From NCBI GenBank assembly GCA_002310115.1, contig DBYI01000091.1:1-57043 (forward strand): a DNA stretch of 57,043 nucleotides, in the 5' to 3' direction. The notes under the pieces were generated by a model. That model saw only the letters and a program-made list of their open reading frames with translations, was not told the DNA's origin and ran no database searches. The position numbers and the translations under genes were made by a program. Position 1 is the first letter of the stretch; the number at the start of each line of letters is the position of its first letter. Positions 25,431 through 35,492 of this stretch are shown one piece after another. The stretch comes from Ruminococcus flavefaciens (GTDB lineage Bacteria > Bacillota > Clostridia > Oscillospirales > Ruminococcaceae).

Positions 25431-28400
25431 ATGAATCGGATTTTCTATATTGATACCGAAGTATGCAAAGCAAACAACAAAGCATATGATTATGGCGCAG
25501 TAAGTGAACAAGATGATAAACTGCATACCGGTTCAGCACATGAATTTCACTCCTTTATTGCAGATGCAGAATACCTCTGCGGTCATAACATCATCGACCA
25601 TGATGCAAAGTATATTGACGCCCCCGAAGTGATTAAATATATTGATACCCTTTTCCTTTCACCACTGTTGTTTCCGAATAAGCCATATCACAGATTACTG
25701 AAAGACGACAAACTTCAGACCGATGAACTTAACAATCCCCTGAACGATGCGATAAAAGCAAAAGAACTGTTTTATGATGAAATCAATGCATTTCAGGCAC
25801 TTGATGAGGAGATGAAGCTCATCTATTTCATGTTGCTGAAAGATAGTCCATATTTTAAAGGCTTTTTTGATTATCTGGGGTATTTTGCATATGATGATCT
25901 TGAAACTGCTATACAGGTTCAGTTTGCAGATGAAATATGCGAAAAGGCGCCGATTTCCAGGATGATTGCTGATTATCCTGTGGAACTGGCATACTGTCTT
26001 GCTTTGATCTCAGCGACTGAAGAATATTCATTGATACCTAGATGGGTACAGATGAATTACCCAAACGTGGACAGCATCATACGGTTACTTAGGAACACCT
26101 CCTGTCATGAATGTGCTTATTGCAAGTCAAGACTGAATCCTGTCAGCTATCTTGGCAAGTATTTCGGATATCCCAGCTTTCGCAAATATAATGATGAACC
26201 ATTACAGGAAAATGCTGTGAATGCAGCGGTGGAGCATAAATCTCTGCTGGCCATATTTCCAACAGGCGGTGGTAAATCGCTGACCTTCCAGATACCTGCC
26301 CTCATGGCAGGTGATACTGAACGCGCATTGACGGTTGTAATCTCACCTTTGCAGTCGTTGATGAAAGATCAGGTGGACAATCTTGAAAAGCGTGGCATTG
26401 CTGAGGCTGTCACTATAAATGGTCTTCTTAGTCCCATTGAAAGAGCCGAAGCTATAGAGCGAGTAGAATCAGGTATTGCTTCCATACTATATATCTCTCC
26501 CGAATCGCTGCGTTCAATTACAATAGAGCGGTTGTTTTTGTCACGTAAGATTGAACGATTTGTCATTGATGAAGCACACTGCTTCTCCGCGTGGGGACAT
26601 GATTTCCGTGTGGACTACCTGTATATCGGTGACTTTATCCGTGAGTTGCAGGAGAAAAAAGGTCAAGGTTGCATAATACCTGTTTCCTGCTTTACCGCAA
26701 CGGCAAAGCAAAAGGTTATCAGTGATATCAAAGATTATTTCAAAGAAAAGCTGGATGTTAACCTTGAATTGTTCGCAACAAATGCGTCACGTACCAATCT
26801 GAGGTATGAAGTACTTTATCGTGAAACTGACGCCGAAAAATATGAAACACTCCGTAGTCTGATTGAACAGAAGGATTGTCCGACGATCATTTATGTATCA
26901 AGAACCAGAAAGACAAGAGAACTTGCAGAAAAGCTCTGTCAAGACGGCTTCAGGGCACGGCCTTTCAATGGAAAAATGGACAGCAGTGAGAAACAGGAAA
27001 ATCAGGAATCCTTTATCAATGATGAAATACAGATCATTGTTGCAACCTCAGCTTTTGGCATGGGTGTGGATAAATCTAATGTCAGACTGGTGATTCATTA
27101 CGATATTTCCGATTCGCTGGAAAACTATGTCCAGGAAGCAGGGCGCGCGGGACGTGATGAAAAACTGCAGGCAGAGTGTTATGTGCTGTTCAATGACGGC
27201 GATCTGGATAAGCATTTTATTATGCTAAATCAGACAAAACTCAGTATCAGCGAAATACAGCAGATCTGGAAAGCAATAAAAGATCTCACTCATACACGTC
27301 CGGAAGTTTGTTGTTCGCCTCTTGAAGTCGCACGACAGGCAGGCTGGGATGATAGCGTAGCAGATATCGAAACACGGGTAAAAACAGCAATACAGGCTCT
27401 TGAAAACGCGGGATATATCAAACGTGGCAAAAATGTTCCCCACGTATATGCAGATAGTATCCTTGTCAAAAACATGATCGAGGCAGCCGAAAAAATCGAC
27501 AGTTCTTTCCGTTTTGAAACAGACGAAGATAGGACGACTGCGAAACGTATTATCAAATCACTGATCTCCAGCAAAAGTATTGCAAAGGCAGGAAATGCCG
27601 ATGCAGAATCAAGGGTCGACTATCTTGCAGACAGGCTGGGAATCGAAAAATCAGGCATTATCCATTCTATTCAGCAGATGCGTGAGGATGGTCTGCTTGC
27701 GGATACAAAAGATCTGACTGCATATATACAGAAAACCGACACTGTCAATAAATCAATGCTGGTACTGCGCCGTTTCCAGGCTCTCGAAGCATTTCTGCTC
27801 GAATATATAGATGCTGACAAGCTCTGCCTTAATTACAAAGAACTGAATGAAGCGGCACTTGCAGACGGTATCAAAACCAGTTCAGTCAATTCTATCAAGA
27901 CGCTTTTTTATTATTGGACAATAAGGAGCTATATCCAGAAAGAGCAGGATCAGGCAACCAATAAGGTTATTATCGTACCAAAAATGAGTATGGAGTGTAT
28001 CAGAGATAAACGTCAGCAAAGCTATGCTGTTGCAGAGTTTATCATAAACTACCTTTTTCAGATCAGCAGTGAAGATGTCGGTCAGAAAAATGAAGTGCTT
28101 GTAGGCTTCTCAATATTGGAATTGCTGAATGCCTACCGTGAACAGTCAATCATAGATATACATGAACAGGATATTGAAGAAGCCTTGCTGTTCCTATCAA
28201 AAATCAGTGCATTGAAGCTAGAAGGCGGTTTCCTTGTGCTTTACAGCGGCATGCGCATCAAACGGCTAATAACGGACAATAAGATACGCTATAAACTGGA
28301 AGATTACAAACAGCTTAATGAATTCTACCAGCAAAAGATACAGCAAATACATATAGTAGGTGAATATGCAAACATGATGGTGCGTGATTATGCCCAAGCA

Positions 28401-30188
28401 TTGCAGTTCGTAAGCGACTATTTTCAGATGGACTACAAGAAATTCCTGTCGCATTATTTCTCCGGCGAAAGGTCTGCTGAAATTGAACGGAATATCACAC
28501 CGCAAAAATACCGTCAGCTTTTTGATACACTCTCAAACAGACAGCTAAAAATTATCCGTGACGACACTTCAAAATATATCGTTGTCGCTGCCGGACCCGG
28601 AAGCGGTAAAACAAAAGTACTTGTTCATAAGCTGGCATCACTTCTGCTTCTGGAAGATGTTAAGCATGAGCAACTTTTGATGCTTACATTCTCTCGTGCT
28701 GCTGCCATAGAGTTCAAGCAACGTTTGCGTGAACTTATTGGCAATGCTGCCAATTTCATCGAGATAAAGACTTTTCATTCCTATTGCTTTGATCTGCTTG
28801 GAAAAATAGGTAATATTCAGGAATCAGAAAACATTGTAATGGATGCTGTTGAACTTATCCGAAACGGCGATGTTGACCTGGGCAGGATCACAAAGTCTGT
28901 TCTGGTCATAGATGAAGCACAGGACATGGATATTCATGAATATCACCTTGTAGAAGCACTTATGGAATTAAATGAGGATATGCGTATCATTGCTGTCGGA
29001 GATGATGACCAGAATATATACAAATTTCGCGGTTCGGACTCAAAGTATCTGAAATCATTTATCACAGACCATGAAGCGAAGCAATATTCCCTGATAGACA
29101 ATTACAGGAGTTGTAAGAGCGTGGTCACTTATGCAAATCAGTTTGTAAAGTCCATCTCTAACAGAATGAAAACTGAGAACATTGAAGCAGTTTCTGAAAA
29201 TACAGGAGAAGTCAAGCTTATAAAACATATCGATACAAATATGGAGTCAGCATTGGTAGAGGATATGCTTTCCACCAACGCAAGCGGCATGACCTGTATC
29301 CTGACAAATACCAATCAAGAAGCACTGCTGATACTGGGAATCCTGAAACAACGGAATATACCTGCAAAACTGATACAGTCCATTGACGGATTTGATATTT
29401 ATGATATTGCAGAAATACGCTATTTCTTGAAAAAACTGAATGTTGAAAGCGCTTCACCGATTATCAGCGATAATCAGTGGAACCGTGCATTAGAAGCTTT
29501 GCAGAGACAATACAGCATCAGTACATGTCTGCCTGTTATCATGAATATCCTGCACACGTTTTCTGAAACCTATGAAAAAAAATACCGCACCGATTTTGAA
29601 ATGTTTTTGCATGAATCTAAGATAGAGGATTTCTATACAAATGATAGCGAAAAAATAACAGTATCTACCATTCACAAATCCAAAGGAAGAGAATTTGACA
29701 ATGTCTATATGCTCCTCAGCAATGTCAATATGGAAAGCGATGAAGAAAAGAGAAAGCTCTATGTTGGTATGACAAGGGCAAAGAACCTTTTGCACATCCA
29801 CTATTTTGGGAATGAATTCGATCAATATGCTAAGAATAATGAAATCGACACACACATATACCCTAAACCGTCTGAACTGATATTGCAGCTCACACATAAA
29901 GATGTATATCTCGATTCCTTCAAAAACAAAAAATCGTTGATACTACAGCTAAAAAGCGGCACGTCCCTCAATGTGAAAGGCAACAGGCTTTATGTACAAG
30001 CAAATGGCAGACTTATGACTGTGCTACAGTTCTCGTCAAAGTGCAAAGAAACCATAAAACAGTTGATTGCATCCGGTTATGTACCGTATAACGCGTTTGT
30101 GCGCTTTATTTGTGCATGGAAAGGCAAAGATGATAATACCGAGTCTGCAGTCATTCTGGCTGATATTTATTTTCACAGGAGTACTTAA
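25431..30188 (+). CDS. DEDD exonuclease - RecQ - UvrD triple-fusion helicase
   Basis: This 1585-aa DNA-processing protein has three parts. Residues about 1-115 look like a DEDD 3'-5' exonuclease (FYIDTEV with DxE; GHNIIDHD; NNPLNDA). Residues about 260-620 are a RecQ helicase (Walker A FPTGGGKSLTFQ; VIDEAHCFSAWGHDFR; SAFGMGVDKSNV; EAGRAGRDEK), followed by a RecQ-CT-like region. From about 1040 there is a UvrD/SF1 helicase (AAGPGSGKTKVLVHK; VIDEAQDMD; VGDDDQNIYKFRG; STIHKSKGREFDNV; YVGMTRAKNLLH). The exonuclease-RecQ order recalls WRN. The operon continues with an RNase-H-like protein and a topoisomerase III. The role could be repair, plasmid or phage defence, or element maintenance. Confidence 0.85.
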   Translation: MNRIFYIDTEVCKANNKAYDYGAVSEQDDKLHTGSAHEFHSFIADAEYLCGHNIIDHDAKYIDAPEVIKYIDTLFLSPLLFPNKPYHRLLKDDKLQTDELNNPLNDAIKAKELFYDEINAFQALDEEMKLIYFMLLKDSPYFKGFFDYLGYFAYDDLETAIQVQFADEICEKAPISRMIADYPVELAYCLALISATEEYSLIPRWVQMNYPNVDSIIRLLRNTSCHECAYCKSRLNPVSYLGKYFGYPSFRKYNDEPLQENAVNAAVEHKSLLAIFPTGGGKSLTFQIPALMAGDTERALTVVISPLQSLMKDQVDNLEKRGIAEAVTINGLLSPIERAEAIERVESGIASILYISPESLRSITIERLFLSRKIERFVIDEAHCFSAWGHDFRVDYLYIGDFIRELQEKKGQGCIIPVSCFTATAKQKVISDIKDYFKEKLDVNLELFATNASRTNLRYEVLYRETDAEKYETLRSLIEQKDCPTIIYVSRTRKTRELAEKLCQDGFRARPFNGKMDSSEKQENQESFINDEIQIIVATSAFGMGVDKSNVRLVIHYDISDSLENYVQEAGRAGRDEKLQAECYVLFNDGDLDKHFIMLNQTKLSISEIQQIWKAIKDLTHTRPEVCCSPLEVARQAGWDDSVADIETRVKTAIQALENAGYIKRGKNVPHVYADSILVKNMIEAAEKIDSSFRFETDEDRTTAKRIIKSLISSKSIAKAGNADAESRVDYLADRLGIEKSGIIHSIQQMREDGLLADTKDLTAYIQKTDTVNKSMLVLRRFQALEAFLLEYIDADKLCLNYKELNEAALADGIKTSSVNSIKTLFYYWTIRSYIQKEQDQATNKVIIVPKMSMECIRDKRQQSYAVAEFIINYLFQISSEDVGQKNEVLVGFSILELLNAYREQSIIDIHEQDIEEALLFLSKISALKLEGGFLVLYSGMRIKRLITDNKIRYKLEDYKQLNEFYQQKIQQIHIVGEYANMMVRDYAQALQFVSDYFQMDYKKFLSHYFSGERSAEIERNITPQKYRQLFDTLSNRQLKIIRDDTSKYIVVAAGPGSGKTKVLVHKLASLLLLEDVKHEQLLMLTFSRAAAIEFKQRLRELIGNAANFIEIKTFHSYCFDLLGKIGNIQESENIVMDAVELIRNGDVDLGRITKSVLVIDEAQDMDIHEYHLVEALMELNEDMRIIAVGDDDQNIYKFRGSDSKYLKSFITDHEAKQYSLIDNYRSCKSVVTYANQFVKSISNRMKTENIEAVSENTGEVKLIKHIDTNMESALVEDMLSTNASGMTCILTNTNQEALLILGILKQRNIPAKLIQSIDGFDIYDIAEIRYFLKKLNVESASPIISDNQWNRALEALQRQYSISTCLPVIMNILHTFSETYEKKYRTDFEMFLHESKIEDFYTNDSEKITVSTIHKSKGREFDNVYMLLSNVNMESDEEKRKLYVGMTRAKNLLHIHYFGNEFDQYAKNNEIDTHIYPKPSELILQLTHKDVYLDSFKNKKSLILQLKSGTSLNVKGNRLYVQANGRLMTVLQFSSKCKETIKQLIASGYVPYNAFVRFICAWKGKDDNTESAVILADIYFHRST

Positions 30189-30221
30189 CCAGGAAAAGAA
30201 ACATAAACAGGAGAAATAAAA

Positions 30222-31208
30222 ATGGATAACGAAATTGAACGATTACAGCGTGCTAAGATGTATATTGATTATCTTACAAACGGCGTTGATCCTGTATCAA
30301 ATATGGATGCAGATACCAATACACTGCAAAACGAAAAAGTCATTGCCTGTTTCCGATATGTTTCTGGTGTTCTGGAAAGAAACATATATGAAGCAAAAAG
30401 CGTTACAAAACACAGCAATTCAGACTTTTATATTACTGAGTCACAATGTGCGGAGCTGAAAGTATACCCATATAATTGCAAGGTAAGCGAGCTTGCCAAT
30501 GAAATAAACCGCGTTACCAAGATCAACGGTACGAAAAAGATGTCAGCAGCATGGATTAATAACTGGCTTGAATCAGAAGGATATCTTTGCCAAAGCGATC
30601 TGAAAAGCCGTATATCAACTGATAAGGGAAAGCAGCTTGGAATTACTTCTGAGTACCGGCAACGAGATAACGGCAACGAATACTATATCAACTTTTACCC
30701 AGAACAAGCACAAAGGTTTATTTATGATCATATCAGTGAGATCAATGCTTATGAAAACAAACAGCATTCGAAAACAGAAATAATGATAAAGTCGGTTGAT
30801 TTTCCTTCTGAGCTATCAGTCAGAGAATTTATCATGCAGAACAGCGATAAATGTTTTATTATTTCTATCGGAAGCTGTGACTCCGTTTCAAACGCAGGAA
30901 GTTATATTACTGTTCTTCTTTATAAAGGAAGAAGCATGGTCATGAAAAAAACAAATATTCCCACAAACTCTGCCAACAGATGTATTCTTACAGGAATTAC
31001 TGAGGCAGCATCTGCAATCAGGCTGCCAACAGATGTAATTATCCTTTCTTCAACACCGTTAGGATTTAATACCACACGCAGTCCAAACTATCGATTATGT
31101 CAGGAGATTTATCAAATTCTTACAAAAAAAGAATGCCGTATTTCGGAATCTGTTTGTCATGGAAAGGGAGCTGAACTGAACAGCTTTATCAAATCACTTT
31201 CAGGATAA
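30222..31208 (+). CDS. Unknown protein of the helicase operon, possible RNase-H-like fold
   Basis: This 328-aa soluble protein lies 33 bp after the fusion helicase. Residues about 85-145 look like a small helical DNA-binding domain (LANEINRVTKINGTKKMSAA WINNWL). The C-terminal 120 residues alternate strands and helices: FIISIGSCDSVSNAGSYITV, then ILTGITEAASAIRLP and VIILSS. This resembles an RNase-HI-type fold, although only weak candidates for the acidic residues are visible. I do not recognise the family. Its place in the operon suggests a job on DNA or RNA-DNA hybrids. Confidence 0.55.
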   Translation: MDNEIERLQRAKMYIDYLTNGVDPVSNMDADTNTLQNEKVIACFRYVSGVLERNIYEAKSVTKHSNSDFYITESQCAELKVYPYNCKVSELANEINRVTKINGTKKMSAAWINNWLESEGYLCQSDLKSRISTDKGKQLGITSEYRQRDNGNEYYINFYPEQAQRFIYDHISEINAYENKQHSKTEIMIKSVDFPSELSVREFIMQNSDKCFIISIGSCDSVSNAGSYITVLLYKGRSMVMKKTNIPTNSANRCILTGITEAASAIRLPTDVIILSSTPLGFNTTRSPNYRLCQEIYQILTKKECRISESVCHGKGAELNSFIKSLSG

Positions 31209-31262
31209 TCCACAAAGAGCCTCTATCATACAAATAAATGAATATACATGAAGGAGGTTATC

Positions 31263-33668
31263 ATGCTTGTCATATATGCAGAAAAAGGCAGTCTTGCTAA
31301 AACCATCGCAGCTGTAATTCATGCCGGACAGCGGATACCACTGAAAGATGATCCTACGATTGGATACTATCAATTCAAATATAACGGCGAGGACGCTGTT
31401 CTTTGCCACGGAATCGGACATCTGATGCAGCTTGCTCCAGCCAAAAGCTATGATGCAAAGTATGCAAAATGGGATTTAGCAGTTTTTCCGTGTATTCCAC
31501 ATCAGTTCAAGCTGGAGGCAAAACCGGAAACCGTTGCCTGCGCCAGACTTGTGCGATCATTTCTTAAACAGGCAGACTGGGTCATCAACGCCACTGATCC
31601 AGACCGTGAAGGAGAGCTGATTTTCTCATATGTCTATCAAGCGTGCGGATGTCATGCCCCTGTGATGCGTGTCTGGATTGAAGACCTGACAGATGCAAAA
31701 ATACAAAAAGCATTTTCAAATCTCATAGCGCCAGATCAGCCAATTTCACCACAGAATCCCGGCACACCAAATAACCTTCAGGCCGCTGGTCGTGCACGCG
31801 ATATAGCAGACTGGCTCATCGGCAATAATCTGACAGTTGCCGCGACAAAAAAATTTGGTAGCTTTGAGGAATTGTTATCAGTCGGTAGAGTGCAAACTCC
31901 GACATTAGCACTTGTTGTCGAACGCGAAAAAGCGATTCGGAACTTTGTTAAATCGCCGTTCTGGAAGCTTATTGCGGATTTCACAACGCCCGCCGGAGCT
32001 CACTTTGAAGCAGAATACTCCGGTGGAAAATTTGATAGACAGGAGGATGCGCAGAAACTGCTGATGCAATGCAGCAACAATCCTGGTATTATAGAGAAAT
32101 TAGAGACAAAACGCCGCACACAGGTTGCACCGTTGCTCTATAATGCAACACAGCTACAAATTGCGGCAAATAAGAAATTCGGCTGGAATGCGGATAAAAC
32201 ATCAAAGATCATGCAAAGTCTTTATGAGAAAAAACTCATGACTTATCCGAGAACCTCGTCTGAACATCTGACTGCAGCCATGATGCCAGAAACAGCACAG
32301 ACGATTGCCAAACTGCTGCAAATGCCAGAGTATGCAGCTCTTTCGCTTCCGAAAAGTCAATGGCAGAAGTTCTCAAAACGTCACTTTGATGACAGTAAGG
32401 TAGGATCTCATCCTGCAATCATTCCCACTGTCAATGTTCCGGCAAATTTAAGCGGGATATCATCAGACGAGAAAGCTATATATGATCTGCTTGCAAAATC
32501 TCTTATACGCATCATATATCCGAAGGCTGTGTTGAATGATACGACAGCTTTGATTGATGTCAACCAGGTAGAATTCAAGGCAACCGGAACGATACTTGAG
32601 TCACCAGGATGGTATTTCGTGGACGGAAAAAACGTACAAAAACAATCACTCCCAGCACTTCAGGAACACGATGTATTGGAAGGAAGATACTCACTGAAGG
32701 AATGTGAAACAGAACCACCGAAACGTTATACCGAAGCTGACCTGCTTGCGGCAATGGAACTTGCCGGGCATAATATCGAAGATGAAGAAATACGTACGCT
32801 CATGAAAATGCAAAAAAAAGGACTCGGTACAGATGCAACACGTGCACCGATTCTGAAAGGATTATTTGATCGTCATTATCTTGAACGCAAAGGCAAGACA
32901 GTTTTCCCGACAGACAAAGGATTGTTCCTGATTGACGCTCTTCCGGTGGATGCAATCAAATCGGCAGATATGACCGGAAACTGGGAAAAGCGGCTTAACA
33001 ACATTGCACTTGGCAAGGAGAATCCAGCACAGTTTGTTTCTGATATTTCACAGACAACGCGCGAATGGTTTGCTGCTGTCACAAAATCATCAGAACAGCA
33101 TTTTGAATCGCCTGTACAATCAGAATTCTCTTGCCCGAACTGCGGAAAACCGCTTGAACGGCTATCAACAATCTGCAAATGCAGCGCATTCTCCAAAGAA
33201 GAGAACGCCTGTCATTTTCACATGAGCACTTATATCTGCGGACAGCGGCTGACGGAGGATGTTATTGAGATACTCCTAAAGCGAGGACACTCCGGGCTTA
33301 TTAAGGGATTCAAGGCTAAATCCGGAAAAAAATTCAATGCTTATCTTGTTTTGAATCGAGAAAGCGGGGAAATTACGTTTGATTTCTCATCAGAGGCAGA
33401 GAAGAAACTTCAATGCCCGTTCTGCCATAGGTCAATGGATAAAAGCAGATATAACTACGCCTGCTCTAACACAGAATGCGGATTCAAGGCTCCTGCAGAG
33501 ATATGTAAAAAGCACCTGTCTGATGCACAGATCACAGCATTGCTAAATAAAGGTCGCACGAATGTTATCAAAGGCTTCAAATCTCAAACAGGGAAACTGT
33601 TTTCAGCTGTACTATATATTGATCAGGCTGACAGAACCGTAAAGTTTGAGTTTAAGAATAACACATAA
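31263..33668 (+). CDS. topB: Type IA DNA topoisomerase, topoisomerase III-like
   Basis: This protein is about 801 aa and passes single strands through nicks. ATG 31263 is 5 nt after AAGGAGG, so the upstream ATG 31248 (inside the ribosome binding site) is rejected. It has a TOPRIM domain (LVIYAEKGSLAKTIA; NATDPDREGELIFSYVY), SVGRVQTPTLALVVEREK, and the active Tyr in KKLMTYPRTSSEHL (about residue 330). The C-terminal end has two Cys clusters (CPNCGKPL and CPFCHRSM) and duplicated RGHSGLIKGFKAKSGKKFNA-type repeats. RecQ plus Topo III is a known decatenating pair; here they share an operon. Confidence 0.9.
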   Translation: MLVIYAEKGSLAKTIAAVIHAGQRIPLKDDPTIGYYQFKYNGEDAVLCHGIGHLMQLAPAKSYDAKYAKWDLAVFPCIPHQFKLEAKPETVACARLVRSFLKQADWVINATDPDREGELIFSYVYQACGCHAPVMRVWIEDLTDAKIQKAFSNLIAPDQPISPQNPGTPNNLQAAGRARDIADWLIGNNLTVAATKKFGSFEELLSVGRVQTPTLALVVEREKAIRNFVKSPFWKLIADFTTPAGAHFEAEYSGGKFDRQEDAQKLLMQCSNNPGIIEKLETKRRTQVAPLLYNATQLQIAANKKFGWNADKTSKIMQSLYEKKLMTYPRTSSEHLTAAMMPETAQTIAKLLQMPEYAALSLPKSQWQKFSKRHFDDSKVGSHPAIIPTVNVPANLSGISSDEKAIYDLLAKSLIRIIYPKAVLNDTTALIDVNQVEFKATGTILESPGWYFVDGKNVQKQSLPALQEHDVLEGRYSLKECETEPPKRYTEADLLAAMELAGHNIEDEEIRTLMKMQKKGLGTDATRAPILKGLFDRHYLERKGKTVFPTDKGLFLIDALPVDAIKSADMTGNWEKRLNNIALGKENPAQFVSDISQTTREWFAAVTKSSEQHFESPVQSEFSCPNCGKPLERLSTICKCSAFSKEENACHFHMSTYICGQRLTEDVIEILLKRGHSGLIKGFKAKSGKKFNAYLVLNRESGEITFDFSSEAEKKLQCPFCHRSMDKSRYNYACSNTECGFKAPAEICKKHLSDAQITALLNKGRTNVIKGFKSQTGKLFSAVLYIDQADRTVKFEFKNNT

Positions 33669-33707
33669 ACAAATGTATTTAATATCGAAAGGACTGATGT
33701 TCGGGTC

Positions 33708-34703
33708 ATGAAAATTCAAGAATTCAGAGATAAAATTAAACAGTGCAAAAAAGAAGACGTCGAAAAAATCGCAGCGGAGCTGTATAAGATGCTGCCCAAA
33801 AGCAAGAAAGAATCAGAGGCGGATCAGCTGATTGAGGATATTATATCCGGCAAAGCTATAACCCAGGCTTCAAATAAAAAGAAAGCTCCTGTAATAGAGT
33901 TTTCCGGATTAAAATATCAGATCGAACTATTTCTGGAATATGTAGACAATGGATACTACTTTGCGCCAAACCGGGTTGTACCGAAAGCGAAGCGTTCAAA
34001 ATGGCGGTTTGAGGTCAAAAATTTCATCAAGATGATAAATGAAATCCCTGCGGATGGTGAACATGGAGCAGAATCGGCACTTCTTCTAAGAGGAATATAT
34101 AAAAGACTGGCATATGGATGCGGATACTATACTTTCACTTCTGAAGATCCGTTTCAGTCTATCGGTATCCGACAGCCGGATTTTTACAGTATGCTTGTAA
34201 GTCGCACATTTGCTTCTGGATTTACAGATGAAAATCTGAAAAATATGCTTGAAGATGCAACGCTTGTATTTACTGACTTAAATTCGCTGCATATTGAATT
34301 AGAGGTAATTTATGTAGCTGCAATTCCAACAAGCGATTTGAAGTATAAAGTTATAGAATATATAAAAGAGTATGTGCTCAAATATGAAACATCACTCAAG
34401 TTGGATAAGAAAAAACATTCAAATAACACATATTGGACAAAAGAGCATATCGAGGAACTCTGCAGAACAATGCTCCTGATCTCACTTTCCCTATGTGAAC
34501 CGGACAAAGCCATTTCATATTTTTGGAAGCACGTCCGTGAGAAAAACAAGGAAGTCATCCTCTTTAAAATGCTATATACTATCGGAAGTTACGATAATTA
34601 CAAACTATGGATCAGGGTTTACGAAGATGCGCTAAAAAAAGGAATTGTTCCCAGAGAGTCACTAGAAGAAAAATATCGGGAATTGACAAATAAAAGCAAT
34701 TGA
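33708..34703 (+). CDS. Unknown protein, last gene of the helicase operon
   Basis: This 331-aa basic protein has an N-terminal charged helical segment (about 1-60) and a long alpha-helical region. Landmarks include FAPNRVVPKAKRSKWRFEVK, LLRGIYKRLAYGCGYYTFTS and FWKHVREKNKEVILF. It has no membrane helix or signal peptide. I do not recognise the family. The gene lies 39 bp after topB with its own GAAAGGA site, so it is probably cotranscribed. Confidence 0.5.
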   Translation: MKIQEFRDKIKQCKKEDVEKIAAELYKMLPKSKKESEADQLIEDIISGKAITQASNKKKAPVIEFSGLKYQIELFLEYVDNGYYFAPNRVVPKAKRSKWRFEVKNFIKMINEIPADGEHGAESALLLRGIYKRLAYGCGYYTFTSEDPFQSIGIRQPDFYSMLVSRTFASGFTDENLKNMLEDATLVFTDLNSLHIELEVIYVAAIPTSDLKYKVIEYIKEYVLKYETSLKLDKKKHSNNTYWTKEHIEELCRTMLLISLSLCEPDKAISYFWKHVREKNKEVILFKMLYTIGSYDNYKLWIRVYEDALKKGIVPRESLEEKYRELTNKSN

Positions 34704-34810
34704 TTAACAAATAAACTTATTATTTGAATTCTGCCAAAGAATATTATTATCTATATTCTTCCAGCGTCCCCCCCATATTTATATCAACATAAACGTCATA
34801 TTTCAGAACC

Positions 34811-34856
34811 AGCTCCGTTCCTATCTGCATAATAAACAGATAGACGGAGCTTTTTT
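34811..34856 (+). terminator. Terminator of the helicase operon
   Basis: Arms AGCTCCGT (34811-34818) and ACGGAGCT with inner CTATCTG/CAGATAG pairing, followed by a T6 run. It lies about 105 bp after the last gene. Confidence 0.85.
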
Positions 34857-35492
34857 GTATATATAACTCTTTCTCTATTTTTATCATATCCGGAGATTTA
34901 TCCTGATTTGTGTGGCATCATCCCACCGCTTAGAGGAGGCTAATTTCATTAATGGAACGTAAAATTGTATCAGTATCAAAAATCTGGTGACTATTAGTTA
35001 TGTATGCAATGTATAATATGTTCTGGAAAACAGCATCGATTTTTTCAGCAAGCACCTTGATGACTGCACACATTTCGAAATACAGAAATTATTTATTGTT
35101 TTTCGATATTTTTATATTGACAAATAATATTTAGCGTGGTATAATATAATCATGATGAACTCTCCCCTACCTAAAGAGGAAGGGGCTTCATAAGAAGAAT
35201 GGTATTTAAGTTTCCACCTAATCAGGCACCCCTTATTCTTACAGGCGTGTCTACTTCGCCACTACTGTATAGGACTGTTAAGTCCACAACACTATTTTTT
35301 CTTAAAATATTCAAAGCACTATTGACATCTGCATTTATCAATCAGATTTCCTATGTATCTATTATAGCATATGTTTTGCTGATTATCTATAGTTTTGGTT
35401 TTAAAATCCGGCATTCATCCCCCACTTTCGCTTCGCTTAGAAGCGGGGGTATTCTGCCGTGATATAGATAAAGATCAAGGAGGTCATTTATT
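34857..35492. mobile_element. Intergenic region with an IS200/IS605-like remnant
   Basis: No convincing gene. Two GC-rich imperfect palindromes lie about 250 bp apart. One is near 35163-35186 (CCCCTACCT...AGGAAGGGG, followed by CTTCATAAG). The other is near 35419-35450 (CCCCC...GCTTC, then GAAGCGGGGG). Such hairpins, with CCCCCACTTTCGCTTC wording, flank IS200/IS605-family elements in clostridia. The DNA between has no tnpA or tnpB, so it looks like a deleted element or MITE. The ORF at 35199-35462 inside it has no family features and is not called. Confidence 0.4.

Noticed and set aside
35199..35462. 87-aa plus-strand ORF
   Set aside because: No ribosome binding site and no family features; it lies inside the IS200/IS605-like remnant and its end runs through the palindrome.
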